In this document: positions 21,525-32,646 of the stretch, one piece after another
Numbering within the stretch: the first letter of the stretch is position 1
Layout: each line of letters opens with the position of its first letter
NCBI RefSeq assembly: GCF_031143425.1
Contig: NC_090442.1
Span: 421,865,776-421,929,775, forward strand
Direction: 5' to 3'
From: Pleurodeles waltl
Lineage: Eukaryota > Chordata > Amphibia > Caudata > Salamandridae
DNA length: 64,000 nucleotides
The notes under the pieces: generated by a model
Seen by the model: the letters and a program-made list of their open reading frames with translations, nothing else
Told to the model about the DNA's origin: nothing
Databases searched by the model: none
Made by a program: the position numbers and the translations under genes

Positions 21525-22621
21525 TAGATTGCAACTGTTGCGGATGAATAGGAGATGGCGACATACCCCCATGTACAGACCCCTGGTGGACTTGGCAACA
21601 ATGGAGGGCAGGCACATTATCCTCACCTATAGATTTGACAGGGCCAAGTCACAGAGCTGTGTGCCCAACTGGAGCCTGACCTGATATCTGCTATCTGTCA
21701 CCCCACTGGGATCCCCCCTCTTGTGCAAGACCTATCTGTGCTCCATTTCCTGGCAGCTGGTTCTTTCTAAGTGACAGGGGGTTTGGCAGCAGCAATGTCA
21801 CAGCCAATGTTCTCAATAGTGCTGACGACAGTGTTGTCTGCCCTGATTAAACACATGTGCAGCTACATTGTTTTCCCCCAAGTGGAGGATTTGGCCACAG
21901 TGAAGGCTGACTTCTCTGCAATGGGACATATCCCCAACATAATTGGGGCAATTGATGGGACTCATATTCCATTTGCCCCCCATCGAAATGAACAGGTGTT
22001 CAGAAATGATAAGAGTTTACAGTAATGAATGTCCAGATGGTGTGCTGCAAAGTATCCTGGGTCTGTGCATGATGCCTTTATCCTGAGGATTAGCAGCATC
22101 CCAAATGTGATGGCCCAACTCCAGAGGCACCGGGTGTAGCTAATAGGTGAGCTATGGTTCCCACCCAGTATATGTTGGTGTAAGGGTATGGTGTGGGCTA
22201 TTTAGGATAGTGTGTGGCTAAATGTTGTCCCTCGATATTTGCAGGTGACTTAGGTTACCCCAATCTATCATGGCTACTGACCCCTGTGAGGAATGCCAGG
22301 ACAAGGGCAGAAGAATGTTAGAATGAGGCACATGGGCGAACAAGAAGGATAATCAAACGAACCTTTGGCCTCCTGAAGGCCAGGGTCAGGTGCCTCCATC
22401 TAACTTGGGGATTCCTGTGCCACTCACCCAAGAAGGTCTGCCAGATAATTGTGACATGCTGCATGTTGCATAACCTTGGCTTGTGTCGCCATGTGCCTTT
22501 TCTGCAGGAGGAGGAGGCTGAAGATGGCTGTGTGGCAGCAGTGGACCCTGTGGACAGTGAGGATGAGGAGGCAGAGGATGAGGACAGCAGAACAGCAGTG
22601 ATCAGACAATATTCCCAATGA
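21525..22621 (+). pseudogene. Harbinger transposase (HARBI1/DDE_Tnp_4 type), degenerate
   Basis: A broken DDE nuclease gene. Visible blocks are DLATMEGRHIILTYRFDRA (about 21590), a frame change, VFPQVEDLATVKADF, the catalytic first Asp in NIIGAIDGTHIPF (about 21930-21970), PGSVHDAFILR, and after a GT-AG intron (22147-22244) DLGYPNLSWLLTPVRN, RTRRIIKRTFGLLKARVRCL and an acidic tail ending TGA at 22621. In the family the last block reads ERTFG; here the Glu expected as the third catalytic residue is Lys. Several stops, a deletion near 22025 and frameshifts are present. Confidence 0.85.
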
Positions 22622-23103
22622 CACACAGGTAAGACAGTGTTACTTCACATTTCATTTTCATTATTTAGATTATCTTTGGCACTGGCATGCTGATATTTCC
22701 CACTTCTATGCCCACTCACTGTACCCTTTGGGACTTCATTTTGCAGATGTTGGTGCCCCCCTATTGCTCCTGGTGTGATCACTGCAGGAAACTACAGGTT
22801 TTTCCTACGTTAACATTACTGTACAGTTGAATAGCAATTTTTGTACCTGGTTAAACTTCTACATACTTGAAAAATTTGACATACTCCATACTTGTATTTT
22901 TTCAAAGGGTGTTTATTGCAGTGCTAAGAAGAACAGGGGCAAGTGTATTGTGATGGGGTGATGATGGAGGAAAGTCCAGGGTATTGTTCCAGTCTGTTTG
23001 TAGCACAGGTGCATTGTCCAAGGGAACATAGGAAGGGGAGCAATGGCAGTTCAAGGTGGACAGGGTGATAGGGTGGGACACAAGAGTGACAATCAGGAGA
23101 GTC

Positions 23104-23520
23104 TCATTTCCTGGCAGGGGTCTTGGCAATAGTCCCTGGCTTCTGCCTGAATCGCAGGGAACGTTTGCGGGGTGGTTCACCTTCTGCAGGGGGAGGGGTG
23201 CTGGTGGCCTGTTGGTCCTGTGGTGGGGCCTCCTGTCTACTAGTGACAGTGGACGTGGTAGGCAGTTCAGATGTCTAGCTAGTGGCACGGGCCCGCTGGT
23301 GTGAGACTGCCTCCCTCATAATGTTTGCCATGTCAGCCAGCAACCCTGCAGTGGAGACCAGGGTGGTGTTGATGGCCTGCAAGTCCTCCCTGATCCCCTG
23401 CAGCCGCCTGTTCTCCTGCACGTTGTCCAGGATCTGGCCCAGCTTATCCTGGGAAAGTTGGTATGCTCCCAGGATCTCTGCAAGTGCCTCCTGAAGAGTC
23501 GGTTCCCTGGGCCTGTCCTA
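23104..23520 (-). pseudogene. Harbinger-associated coiled-coil/basic-tail ORF
   Basis: A minus-strand reading frame convergent with the transposase. It has a heptad-like helix (EILGAYQLSQDKLGQILDNV, NRRLQGIREDLQAINTTL, ADMANIMREAVSHQ), an in-frame stop, then a Gln/Pro-rich linker and a basic end (GEPPRKRSLRFRQK) up to TGA at 23106-23104. It resembles the C-terminal dimerisation and nuclear-localisation part of a DNA-binding accessory protein. Whether it is a third gene or a terminal exon of the Myb-like gene cannot be decided here. The strand is chosen because only this frame shows protein-like composition. Confidence 0.5.
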
Positions 23521-23931
23521 TCCCTGGCACACAGCAGTCCTCCCAGCTGTGTTTTATAGTGGTGTGGGAGTGTGGGTGTGGTGTGTGTATGGGTGTCAGG
23601 TGTGTGTAGTTTGAATTGTCCAATGTGGTGTTGTTTTGTATGTGTGTGTGTGTGTATTTTGAGCATGGCATATGTACCGCCAATGGTTTACCGCCTTCGA
23701 ATGTCCCCGTGGTGATTTGTGGGTCATAATGTGATGGACGTTGTTCTGTTGGCGTAACGTGTGGTTTTTGATACCGCCAGTTTATCACTGACCTTTGGTG
23801 TGGCGGACTTGTGCCTGTGGCTGAATAGTGACGGATTGGTGTGTGTCATAATATGGTAAACCTCGGCAGTATGTTAGCGGCAGTCAGCGTGGCGGAAAGT
23901 GAGATTCACCACCAGTGTCATAATGAGGGTC

Positions 23932-24072
23932 TTAATCTCCTCTAAAATAAAATCACCTCACCTAAAATAAAAAAGAATGTTATCTTGTGTAATGTAGCTG
24001 GTGCTCATGTAAATTGGTACAGTGCCTTTGGGCAAAGTTCGTGCTATATAAAACTACAACAAAATAATAAAA
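23932..24072 (+). mobile_element. tRNA-derived SINE, 3' part
   Basis: Continues the SINE cut at 11206: TTAATCTCC, then a body with GTGCCTTTGGGCAAAG and GTGCTATATAAA, and an A-rich tail ending near 24072. Removing the Harbinger element and one TTA gives an uninterrupted SINE. Confidence 0.7.
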
Positions 24073-24701
24073 ACTATCAGGACAGATTCCAGTGAGATTA
24101 ACGAGATTGGGATCCATTAAAGGGACGATCAGGGAATGTGGTCCACTTTACTGGGATTGCCCAGGCCTAATTGTCATTCCAATCCAACCCTGTTGTCAGA
24201 GGTCCATGGAACCCCCATTCCTCCTTAGTACGGTTGCCTTTGGGAGTGCACTATGTGCCACAAAGAGGTGCACAGTCAATGTGCCTCTTGACGCTCTCTT
24301 TGCCTCTTCACCAGCCCTGCAAGTGCAAATGCAAGGGGTTTCCATCATTAGCACTGGGCATGCTTCTATGCTAATTAGGGACCACCCCCAAGAACTGCTC
24401 GGTTGCTATATGTACGCTGGCCTAACATGTTTTGCAGAAAGCAGGTGGGGCACTATATGTAATATAGCTCATGGGGCCAAGTAATTATGAGCTGCGACGG
24501 CTCAGTGCAGAGCTAAGTACCTTTTTTTTTGCATCTGAGACATTTATAGATATAACACATAATTTGTTAATGCAAGAACTTTAGGCAGAACAAATCAGTG
24601 AGGGTGAGAACCAATCTCAGCTCACTATTTAGCACATGTTCTGGCTAACGTTCGTGCATTAAGGCTTATAAATTCTGAGTTATACATATGAACTTTAGAA
24701 G
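24073..24701. other. No gene or recognised element
   Basis: Mixed sequence between the SINE and the hAT-like element. Short ORFs without protein-like features. The right edge (24694-24701, TTTAGAAG) is the target duplication of the next element. Confidence 0.5.
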
Positions 24702-24909
24702 CGGGCCAGCTTTAGGACTGGTGGCACCCTGTGCGACAGTTTATTGTGGCGCCCCCCACCCCATGACCTCCTCCTCGGTTTAATTCAGTACCACCCGGCA
24801 AATGTGCCCCTCATCTCGCCATCGCTCCCTTTTCACATACATTTATGTGTTTTAAAGCACTTTTTAAGGCTGGCTTTACTAATCCTCTCAGCTAGCCACT
24901 TAGAATATA

Positions 24910-25417
24910 GGGGCCTATTTAAGAGCCCCTAGTACCATTCTAACGCCACATTAGTGTCATTTTTTACACTAATGTGATGTTAGATGGCCAAAAACACTGC
25001 ACCATATTTACTTTGTAACCCTTTGCGCTACATTATGCCTGCGACAGGCATAATGTATGCAAAGGGGGCATCCCCCTGTTAGAGGTGTCAAAATATTTTG
25101 CAAAGAAATCGGACAGATTTCTTTGCATCATTTCTTTCTGGCACTTTTAACGTCTGCTCAGAGCAGGCATTAAAAGGAGGCTTCCATTGGTTACAATGGG
25201 CCTCTGGGATCTTTGCAGGATTAGTGTGAACATTTTTATGCTAATCCTGCAAAGTGCCGGACTAGCATAAAAAATTCTGACGCTAGTCCCCTAACTACCG
25301 CCATCGTGAGCCATATTTTAAATATGACACACACATGGTGGCATTAGGGGGGTCATAAGGGGCGTAAGAAAAGTGGCGCAGCACTGTGTGCAGCGCCACT
25401 TTTTTCAAATATGCCCC
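24910..25417. repeat. Serial-hairpin element M, copy 1
   Basis: 508 bp from GGGGCCTATTTAAGAGCC to AAATATGCCCC. It is a string of imperfect hairpins, including ACATTAGTGT/ACACTAATGT, CATTATGCCTG/CAGGCATAATG, GCAAAGAAATC/GATTTCTTTGC, GCAGGATTAG/CTAATCCTGC and GTGGCGC/GCGCCAC. No coding capacity. Confidence 0.85.
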
Positions 25418-25423
25418 AAAGGG

Positions 25424-25766
25424 CAGTGCTTAATTTGTAAATGAAAAGGTTCTGGTGCCCAAAGCCCTCCTCTTAAACATGCAGCTGCTGCATTTAAATG
25501 TGTGAACGCGGAATACAGAGACAGCGTAATCCTGAAACCATCTCGGGCCTCTTCAATACATTTACAAGCACTCCCTGCCCCTTCAGCTCACTCTTGCGGA
25601 CTTCTGCTTTTCCCATTATGATGCTTTTTTGTTTTTCTCTTCCTCCGTCTTTCCCATATGTGTCTTTTTCTCTCAGTAAATGCTTGAGGCAGAAAAATAA
25701 GCGCCGGCCCTCAAAAATAAGTGTCCATGCTCTGCACTGGAAACATCAAGCACAAATTAAGCACTG
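25424..25766. mobile_element. Small hAT-like element A, copy 1
   Basis: 343 bp with inverted ends CAGTGCTTAATTTG and CAAATTAAGCACTG. The adjoining 8-mers CCAAAGGG and CCATGGGG match at six positions, suggesting a diverged 8-bp duplication. Non-coding. Confidence 0.75.
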
Positions 25767-25771
25767 CCATG

Positions 25772-26310
25772 GGGGCCTATTTAAGAGCCCCTAGTGCCAT
25801 TCTAACGTCACATTAGTGTTGTTTTTTTACACTAATGTGGCGTTAGAAGGCCAAAACGCTGCACCATATTTACAAAGAGGCGCAATGAATGCATTGCGCC
25901 ACTTTGTAACCCTTTGCGCTACATTATGCCTGCGGCAGACATAATGTATGCAAAGGGGGCATCCCCCTGATAGAGGTGCCAAACAAATGTTGCAAAGAAA
26001 TCTGACAGATTTCTTTGCATCATTTTTTTCGGGCACTTTTAACGTCTGCTCAGAGCAGGCATTAAAAGGAGGCTTCCATTGGTTACAACGGGCCTCTGGG
26101 TGCTTTGCAGGATTAGGGTGAACATGTTTTATGCTAATCCTGCAAAGTGCCGGACTAGAATAAAAAAATCTGATGCTAGTCCCCTAACTACCGCCATGGT
26201 GAGCCATATTTTAAATATGACACACACATGGTGGCATTAGGGGGGTGCTAAGGGCCGCAAGAAAAGTGGCGCAGCACTGTGTGCAGCGACACTTTTTTCA
26301 AAGATGCCCC
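25772..26310. repeat. Serial-hairpin element M, copy 2
   Basis: 539 bp, closely similar to copy 1 with a further hairpin segment near 25865-25905 (AGGCGCAATGAATGCATTGCGCC). The pattern of paired segments is conserved. Confidence 0.85.
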
Positions 26311-26316
26311 AAAGGG

Positions 26317-26660
26317 CAGTGCTTAATTCGTAAATAAAAAGGTGCTGGTGGCCAAAGCCCTCCTCTTAGACATGCGACTGCTGCAATTAAATGTGTGAAC
26401 ACAGAATACAGAAACAGCGTAATCCTGAAACCGTCTCGGGCCTCTTCAATCCATTTACAAGCACTCCCTGCCCCTTCAGCTCACTCTTGCGGGCTTCTGC
26501 TTTTTCCCATTGTGACACTTTTTTGTTTTTCTCTTCCTCCGTCTTTTCCATATGTGTCTTTTTCGCTCAGTAAATGCTTGAGGCACAAAAATAAGCGCCG
26601 GCCCTCAAAAATAAGTGTCGGTGCTCTGCACTGGAAACATCAAGCACAAATTAAGCACTG
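26317..26660. mobile_element. Small hAT-like element A, copy 2
   Basis: 344 bp, nearly identical in length and content to copy 1. Left end CAGTGCTTAATTCG. The same flanking CCAAAGGG-like and CCATGGGG-like 8-mers show it arose by duplication with its surroundings, not by a separate insertion. Confidence 0.75.
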
Positions 26661-26664
26661 CCAT

Positions 26665-27170
26665 GGGGTATATTTAAGAGCCCCTAGTGCCATTCTAACA
26701 CCACATTGCTGTAGTTTTTTTACACTAATATGGCGTTAGAAGGCCAAAACCGCTGCACCATATTTACAAAGAGGCGCAATGCATGCATTGCACCACTTTG
26801 CAACCCTTTGCGCTACATTATGCCTGCGGCAGACATAATGTATGCAAAGGGGGCATCCCCCATTAGTGGGGGCCAAAAAAATTACGCAAAGAAATCTGTC
26901 AGATTTCTTTGTGTCATTTTTTTCTGGCACTTTTAACACCTGCTCAGAGCAGGCATTAAAAGGAGGCTTTCATTGGTTGCAATGGGCTTCTGGGTGCTTT
27001 GCACAATTAGCGTCAAAATTGTTGCTGCTAATTCTGCAAAGCGCCGGATTAGCGTCAAAAATTCAGATGCTAGTCCCCTAACTACTGCCATGGTGCACTG
27101 TATTTTAAATATGATGCACACAAGGTGGTGTTGGGGGGGGCGCTTAGGGGTGTAAGAAAAGTGGCGCCCC
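26665..27170. repeat. Serial-hairpin element M, copy 3 (3' end lost)
   Basis: About 506 bp, more diverged. The last hairpin (GTGGCGCAGC...) is reduced to GTGGCGCCCC. Confidence 0.8.
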
Positions 27171-27852
27171 ATAGTTCTGTTTTATTGCAGCAGGCATATT
27201 AACCCTCTATGCTAATTTATGTTGAGTCAAAGCTGCCACTAGGCAAAACTCCCATCTCTCTCTCTAGCAGGAACATTAATCACAAGAGGTATCCTGACAT
27301 TTTAATTGTTTCTTGAAGGCTAAACGCACAAGGAACTTTTCAGCAGGTGCTTTTATATCGCAAGTTTCGGACTTTATTGGTAAACACAGCGCCCCCCCCC
27401 AGAGGTCAGCGCCCAGTGTGGTCGCACCAATCGCACTGCACAAAAGCCAGCCCTGTTTAGAAAGCTCAGACAAAAAAAAACAGACGATCAGCTCTGCTCT
27501 GAGCCAGCCAGCACACCTGACCATGTTACGGCCCCTCATCCTCTACATTTTTAGATACTGGACTGACTCACTGTCATCCAAATAAATCTGATTCATAAAT
27601 CTCTCTTTAAATCATCAGTAACTAGCCCATATTTTTTGCATATAATTTATTGGTGCTTTCAGAATGTGAATCTCACTGTAGGTGGTAGAACTTTAGTTGT
27701 TTTTTACCCTTAGTTGTATCATTCTATATTTCACAAAAAGAATTATAGGAGCAGAAAGCCTTATCATAGTGCTATAAATGAAACACTGACAGCTTGCTCT
27801 GCCATGGCTCTTCTGGCCAGATGTTATGGTGGCACAGCAGTTTGAGTACTTT

Positions 27853-28750
27853 GACCCATATTTATACTTTTTCCACACAAAACTGCGTTAGCGCAGTTTT
27901 GCATGAAAAAGTATAGCGCCAGCTAGCGCCATTCCAAGACGCCAGCTGGGCTCCATATTTATGGAATGGCGCTAGCCGGCGCTAATGCCATGTTAGCATC
28001 CTCGTAAAGGACGCTAACACGGTGGAGAAGGCATAGGGGAAGCTGGAGCTTGTGCGCCAAATTATGACACTACACTGTTTAGAAGCAAAGAAATGCCTCT
28101 AAGCAGTGTAGCGCCATTTTCTGGCACACAAACCCCATGGACATGGCTCCTGTCTTAATAAAGACAGGAGCCATGCCCACCACACCAATGGCCATGCCCA
28201 GGGGACAAATGTCCCCTGGGCATGCCCAATGGTTCCAGCGCCATGCAGCCCCCAAGTAAAGGCCCCTGAGCTTGAAAAACAAGAAATACTTACCGGGACT
28301 TACCTGGGATGGGGCCCCCATCCTGTGGGTCCCTCTGGTGTGGGTGGAGTTTCCCTGGGGCCAGGGAAGGGCACCTGCGGGCTCTTTCCATGGTCAGTGA
28401 CCATGGAAATATGCCTACAGGTCCCCTAACACCTGCCCATACCCAGGTGTTAAATAATGGTGCTAAGTAAGCCTAGCGCCATTATTTAAGGCCCCCATCC
28501 CCCTGTGCTGGATTTTAGCACAGGGGGATAAATAGGGCGCTTGGACCATACTGTCCTTTTCTGGGCTGGAACGCCTACCTTGCACCTCATTAACGCAAGG
28601 TAGGTGTTCACATCCAGAAAACAACATAAACTCCACAAATTTGGCGCTAGACGTGTCTAGCGACAAAGTATAAATATGGAGTTAGGTTTGCGCTAAATTA
28701 GCATAACAAAATGACGCCAATTCAGCGCAAACTAAGTATAAATATGTGCC
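27853..28750. mobile_element. Serial-hairpin element S, copy 1
   Basis: 898 bp with ends GACCCATATTTATAC and GTATAAATATGTGCC, flanked by TTT on both sides. Successive hairpins include GTTAGC/GCTAAC, ACTGTTTAGA/TCTAAGCAGT, ATGGCTCCTGTCTT/AAGACAGGAGCCAT, CCCAGGGGACA/TGTCCCCTGGG, CCATGG pairs, CCCCCTGTGCTG/CAGCACAGGGGG-like arms and CCTACCTTGC/GCAAGGTAGG. Non-coding. Confidence 0.85.
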
Positions 28751-28876
28751 TTTGTGCGTTAAATATGGGTCACTACTATGTTGGGACTCCTTTCTTCTCA
28801 TGATGATACTTCAATGCCCTGTTAATGTCGGTCAAAAGTGAGAACAGGCTTAATAAACTATTTGAGTTTAAATAAA

Positions 28877-29695
28877 GGCCCTTATTTATACTTTTTCACA
28901 TAAAACTCCGTGTACTGCTGTCTAGCGCCATTCCAAGATGCCGGCAGGGTGCCATATTTATGGAATGGCGCTAGCCGGTGCTAATGCCCTATTAGCATCC
29001 TTGCAAAGGACGCTAACAGGATGGGGGAGGCGTAGGGGAAACCGGAGCTTGTGCGCCGAATTATGGCTATACACTGTTCAGAGGCAAAAAAACTTCCTCT
29101 AAGCAGTGTAGCGTCATTTTCTGGCGCACAACCCCCATGGACATGGCTGCTGTCTTAGTAAAGACAGGAGCCATGCCCACCACCCCAATGGCCATGCCCA
29201 GGGGACAAATGTCCCCTGGGCATGGCCATTGGGTCCAGTGCCATGCAGGGGGCCCCAAGTCAGGGCCCCCGAGCGTGAAAACAAAATACTTACAGGGACT
29301 TACCTGGGATGGGTCCCCCATCCTGTGGTGTCCCTCTGGTGTGGGTGTGGGTGGGTGGGGATGTCCTTGGGCCTACAGGTCCCCTAACGCCTACTCATAC
29401 CCAGGTGTTAAATAATGGCGCTAAGCAAGCTTAGCGCCATTTGAGGCCCCCATCCCCCCGTGCTGGATTTTAGTACAGGGGGATAAATATGTCGCTAGTC
29501 CTTTTCTGGACAGGAACGCCTACCTTGCATCTCATTAACGCAAGGTAGTTTTTCAAGTCCAGAAAACGACGTAAACTCCATAACTTTGACGCTAGATGTG
29601 TCTAGCACCAAAGTATAAATATGGAGTTAGGTTGGCGCTGAATTAGCATAAAAGAATTACGCTAATTCAGCACAAACCAAGTATAAATATGGGCC
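28877..29695. mobile_element. Serial-hairpin element S, copy 2
   Basis: 819 bp, same order of hairpins as copy 1, ends GGCCCTTATTTATAC and GTATAAATATGGGCC, flanked by AAA (28874-28876, 29696-29698). It lacks some middle segments of copy 1. Different flanking trinucleotides show two independent insertions 126 bp apart. Confidence 0.85.
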
Positions 29696-30001
29696 AAATT
29701 ACCAGACCCAAGCAGACCATGAGCAGGCCAAAGTCACAGTAGTTCAGAGCAAAGAGTTTCATCTTAAACTAAGTATTCTTTTTACTTTCTACATCGAGAA
29801 ATGTGTGTCATTTGAGTGTTTTACTTTGGTAGTACTGAATATAAAGTATTGCTGAGCCTGTAACATGAAGTGGCTTCTTGTCATTGACCACTATCCCCAC
29901 AAGAAAAGAATCAGTGAGAAATCTGAAGAAAACAATGTCAATTAAACAAAATTAGAACCACCATATTTTATTTAATCATTAAAATGTAGGCATGGCACAA
30001 A

Positions 30002-30170
30002 GGGCCTGATTTAGAGTTTGGTGGAGGGGTTACTCTGTCACAAACTTGATGAATGTTCCGTCACCCTATTATAAGTTCCATAGACTATAATGGAATAGTA
30101 ATACAGCGGACAGGATAGCCATCACGTTTGTGACAGAGTAACCCCCTCTGTCAAACTCTAAGTTTGGCCC
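30002..30170. mobile_element. Foldback MITE (GGGCCTGATTTAGAG type)
   Basis: 169 bp folding into one long hairpin: GGAGGGGTTACTCTGTCACAAAC pairs with GTTTGTGACAGAGTAACCCCC, and the outer GGCC...TTAGAGTTTG pairs with CAAACTCTAAGTTTGGCC. Confidence 0.8.
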
Positions 30171-30436
30171 TAAGCCTGCCTTGAGTCTATAGTTTTCATA
30201 CTACATTAGGAGTTTAGTTAATTAACAGTTGATATAAACTTGAATTTGTTGCATCCTACCACATTTTTTGTTTGGATCTCCACAAGGAAGTACTTTCTAT
30301 AGAAAGCCTCAAAGTTCTCTGTTTTTTTTAGATGTGTTTTACAGGACAAAATAAATATATCCTCAGGAAAAATATTTACTTTAGCCCAAAGCCTTTCTTT
30401 CTTTTATCATTTTAAGACTGTGAAAACCCTGTATAT

Positions 30437-30802
30437 GTTGATTGTTGTATATATGTTATACAGATATATGTATATATTCACTGAAGAAACAAAGGCTAAA
30501 TGGATTTTATAGTTAGGTGAAATATCAGTTAAAACATACCATTACAAGCAAAAAAAAACACTGAAATGCACCAGTTATAGTTATCTCAATAACTATACCT
30601 CATGCCCTAAGGTAACTATAACTCTTGCCCCTGCCATGCATAGTCTTTTCAATAAGGATCTCATTTCAGATGTTGCAGGGATGGTATCAATGTTGTCATA
30701 GAACATGTCATGAGTGATGTAATGTTTGAGGTAATTAGCAGTGCATGGCGATGGCACAATTTATAGTTTACGGCCTGAGTTATAGTGACTTGAGATAACT
30801 AT
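30437..30802. repeat. Dispersed AT-rich repeat, related to 37955-38280
   Basis: Shares with 37955-38280 the phrases AACTATAACTC, TGCCC, GCCATGC, a TCAATGxTGxCATA block and GGTAATTAGCAGTGCATG. The L1 element inserted at its right end. Family not identified. Confidence 0.6.
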
Positions 30803-30869
30803 AACTGATGACTTTCTGTCCGCCTTTGCCCACGTCCCCGGTCGTGGCTGCCGGGTGCGGTTTGGTGAC

Positions 30870-31694
30870 CTGGACTCAGCAATGGCAACTGGTAGATATA
30901 TGACGGCAGCGGCACGTTAGCGACAGGGTCTATTCCTTCTACTCTGCCCCGCACTCTCTCCATGTGCGTTTAGATAGAATGCTCTGCACTCCGAACTTGG
31001 CCTCAGTAATAGGGAATACAGATTACTTGGGGCGCACCGCTCGGATCACAACCCACTGCTTGTGGGCCTGAATTGGGAGTCCACCGGCCCGGCTGTTCCC
31101 ACTTGGAGGCTGAAACAAGAAGTGTTGGAAGACGCTGCTTTCAGAGCGTCACTGTGCACTGCGATCCCAGAATATTTCGAGCACAATGATGGCACTGCTT
31201 CGTCGGGTTTGGTAGAGTGGGATGCCTTCAAAGTTTTTATCCGGTGCACTGCCTGGGAACTCAATGTAACTTGTGCCGTACCATTGAACGCGACCTGGCT
31301 CGGGTGGAGCGCGTTGTTCTGCGGCCGGAAAGGGAGGAGGCTGGTAGTCCGACTTAAAATTTGATGTTGTCTGCGGCCCGCGCTGAACACCTATCGCTGC
31401 TCGAGCATCTGCGATGTTTGAACTACGCTGCGCACTCTGCGAGAACTCATGCTTCGGCTGATAAAGTGGGTAAACTGCTGACTTGGTTGATCCGACGTGA
31501 TTGTGAGAGGGGACCGATAGTGGAGATCCACGTGCGGGTGGGGGGATTGATACACACGCCCGGGGAGATACAAGCTGAGTTTACGAGGCATTTTAGGGCA
31601 CTCTATGCGTCAGGGGTGCCTCCCATGGGCAATTCCTGCAGTGAATTACTCGCCGGGGTTGAGCTTCCGTGTCTAAAGGAGGAACAGATGGAGG
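30870..31694 (+). pseudogene. L1 ORF2 fragment: endonuclease end and linker
   Basis: The C-terminal part of an APE-type endonuclease: DRVYSFYSAPHSLHVRLDRM-like sequence near 30925-30985 and the catalytic SDH motif as RSDHNP at 31038-31055. The linker to RT follows, as two open segments (31062-31364 and about 31361-31694) in different frames. The second ends at EEQMEA, where the hAT-like element is inserted and the L1 frame resumes at 32647. Frameshifts make it non-functional. Confidence 0.85.
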
Positions 31695-32646
31695 CAATGT
31701 TCCCTGTAAGGCACGCGCGTGAGCGCGCGCGCACCTTTCTTCCCCCATCGCGCAGGCCCCTTTGGCAAGCGCGCACATTGTGCTGTTATCAAATGTTCCA
31801 CCAGTCCTATACTTTGTGGTAGTTTATATGCGTTATCACTTTCTAAGCCTAAATAAGCCTTTTAGAGCGATATACGTGCTCCCATAAGGCAGATAATGCT
31901 CATATTTGAATCTGGATTGAAGTCAATGAAAACAGCGTTTAAATGCCACGGGGAGTCTTTTAAACATCATTTGCCGTACTTTAGCATACAAGCGAGCAAG
32001 TGATATTTGTCTTGGAAATTAATGGTTAATGAGCTAGGAAATGCTTCAGAACAGTAGAAAATGTGCTGTTATCAAATGTTCCACCATTCCTATACTTTGT
32101 GGTAGTTTATATGCGTTATCACTTTCTAAGCCTAAATAAGCCTTTTAGAGCGATATACGTGCTCCCCTAAGGCAGATAATGCTTATATTTGAATCTGGAT
32201 TAAAGTCAATGAAAACAGCTTTTAAATACCGCGGGGAGTGTTTTAAACATCATTTGGCGTGCTTTAGCATACATGCAGGCAAGTGATATTTATCTTGAAA
32301 ATCAATGGTTCATGAGCTAGGAAATGCTTCAGAACAGTAGAAAATGTGCTGTTATCAAATGTTCCACCATTCCTATACTTTGTGGTAGTTTATATGTGTT
32401 ATCCCTAACAGGTCATGTCCTTGGGGTGTGCAACCAGGTCACAAAACTGCCTTGATGCCCTATTGCATGGAGCAATGATATCCCTTTTTTGCTTTAGTGG
32501 TATGGGGAGGCTAATGCCAAAGATCTTGGCTAGTTATGCGCTGCATGCGCGTGAATGGTAAATTTCTTGGCGCACGTATCCTTGGCTGCAGCGCACAGAC
32601 ACCGCACACTGCCGCACACAGTGGAAAAAAATTAGAGGGAACATTG
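31695..32646. mobile_element. hAT-like non-autonomous element inside the L1
   Basis: Inverted ends CAATGTTCCCT and AGGGAACATTG. The 8-bp duplication GATGGAGG lies at 31687-31694 and 32647-32654, interrupting L1 ORF2. The interior is a tandem repeat of about 283 bp. GC-rich alternating GCGC sequence lies near the left end. No transposase. Confidence 0.9.
31779..32402. repeat. 283-bp tandem repeat in the hAT-like element
   Basis: Units start at 31779, 32063 and 32346 with TGTGCTGTTATCAAATG; the third is only about 57 bp long. The first two differ by a few per cent. Confidence 0.9.

Larger units (their letters stand above)
11207..23931. mobile_element. PIF/Harbinger DNA transposon, degenerate, with nested insertions
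   Basis: Terminal inverted repeats GGCCCTCATTA... (11207) and ...TAATGAGGGTC (23931) are flanked by the 3-bp duplication TTA (11204-11206, 23932-23934), which is typical of PIF/Harbinger. Inside are a HARBI1-type transposase on +, a Myb/trihelix-like gene on - and a coiled-coil ORF on -. The first two are divergently arranged. A solo LTR, a hammerhead tandem array, a Penelope-like repeat and a serial-hairpin MITE account for nearly 6 kb of its 12.7 kb. All its genes carry stops or frame breaks. Confidence 0.9.
24702..27455. mobile_element. hAT-like element carrying a nested array
   Basis: The left end CGGGCCAGCTTTAGG and the inverted right end CAGGGCTGGCTTTTG are related terminal repeats of hAT type. 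Flanking 8-bp duplications TTTAGAAG (24694-24701) and TTTAGAAA (27456-27463) differ at one base. No transposase was seen. Most of the interior is the array of serial-hairpin and small hAT elements described separately. Confidence 0.7.
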
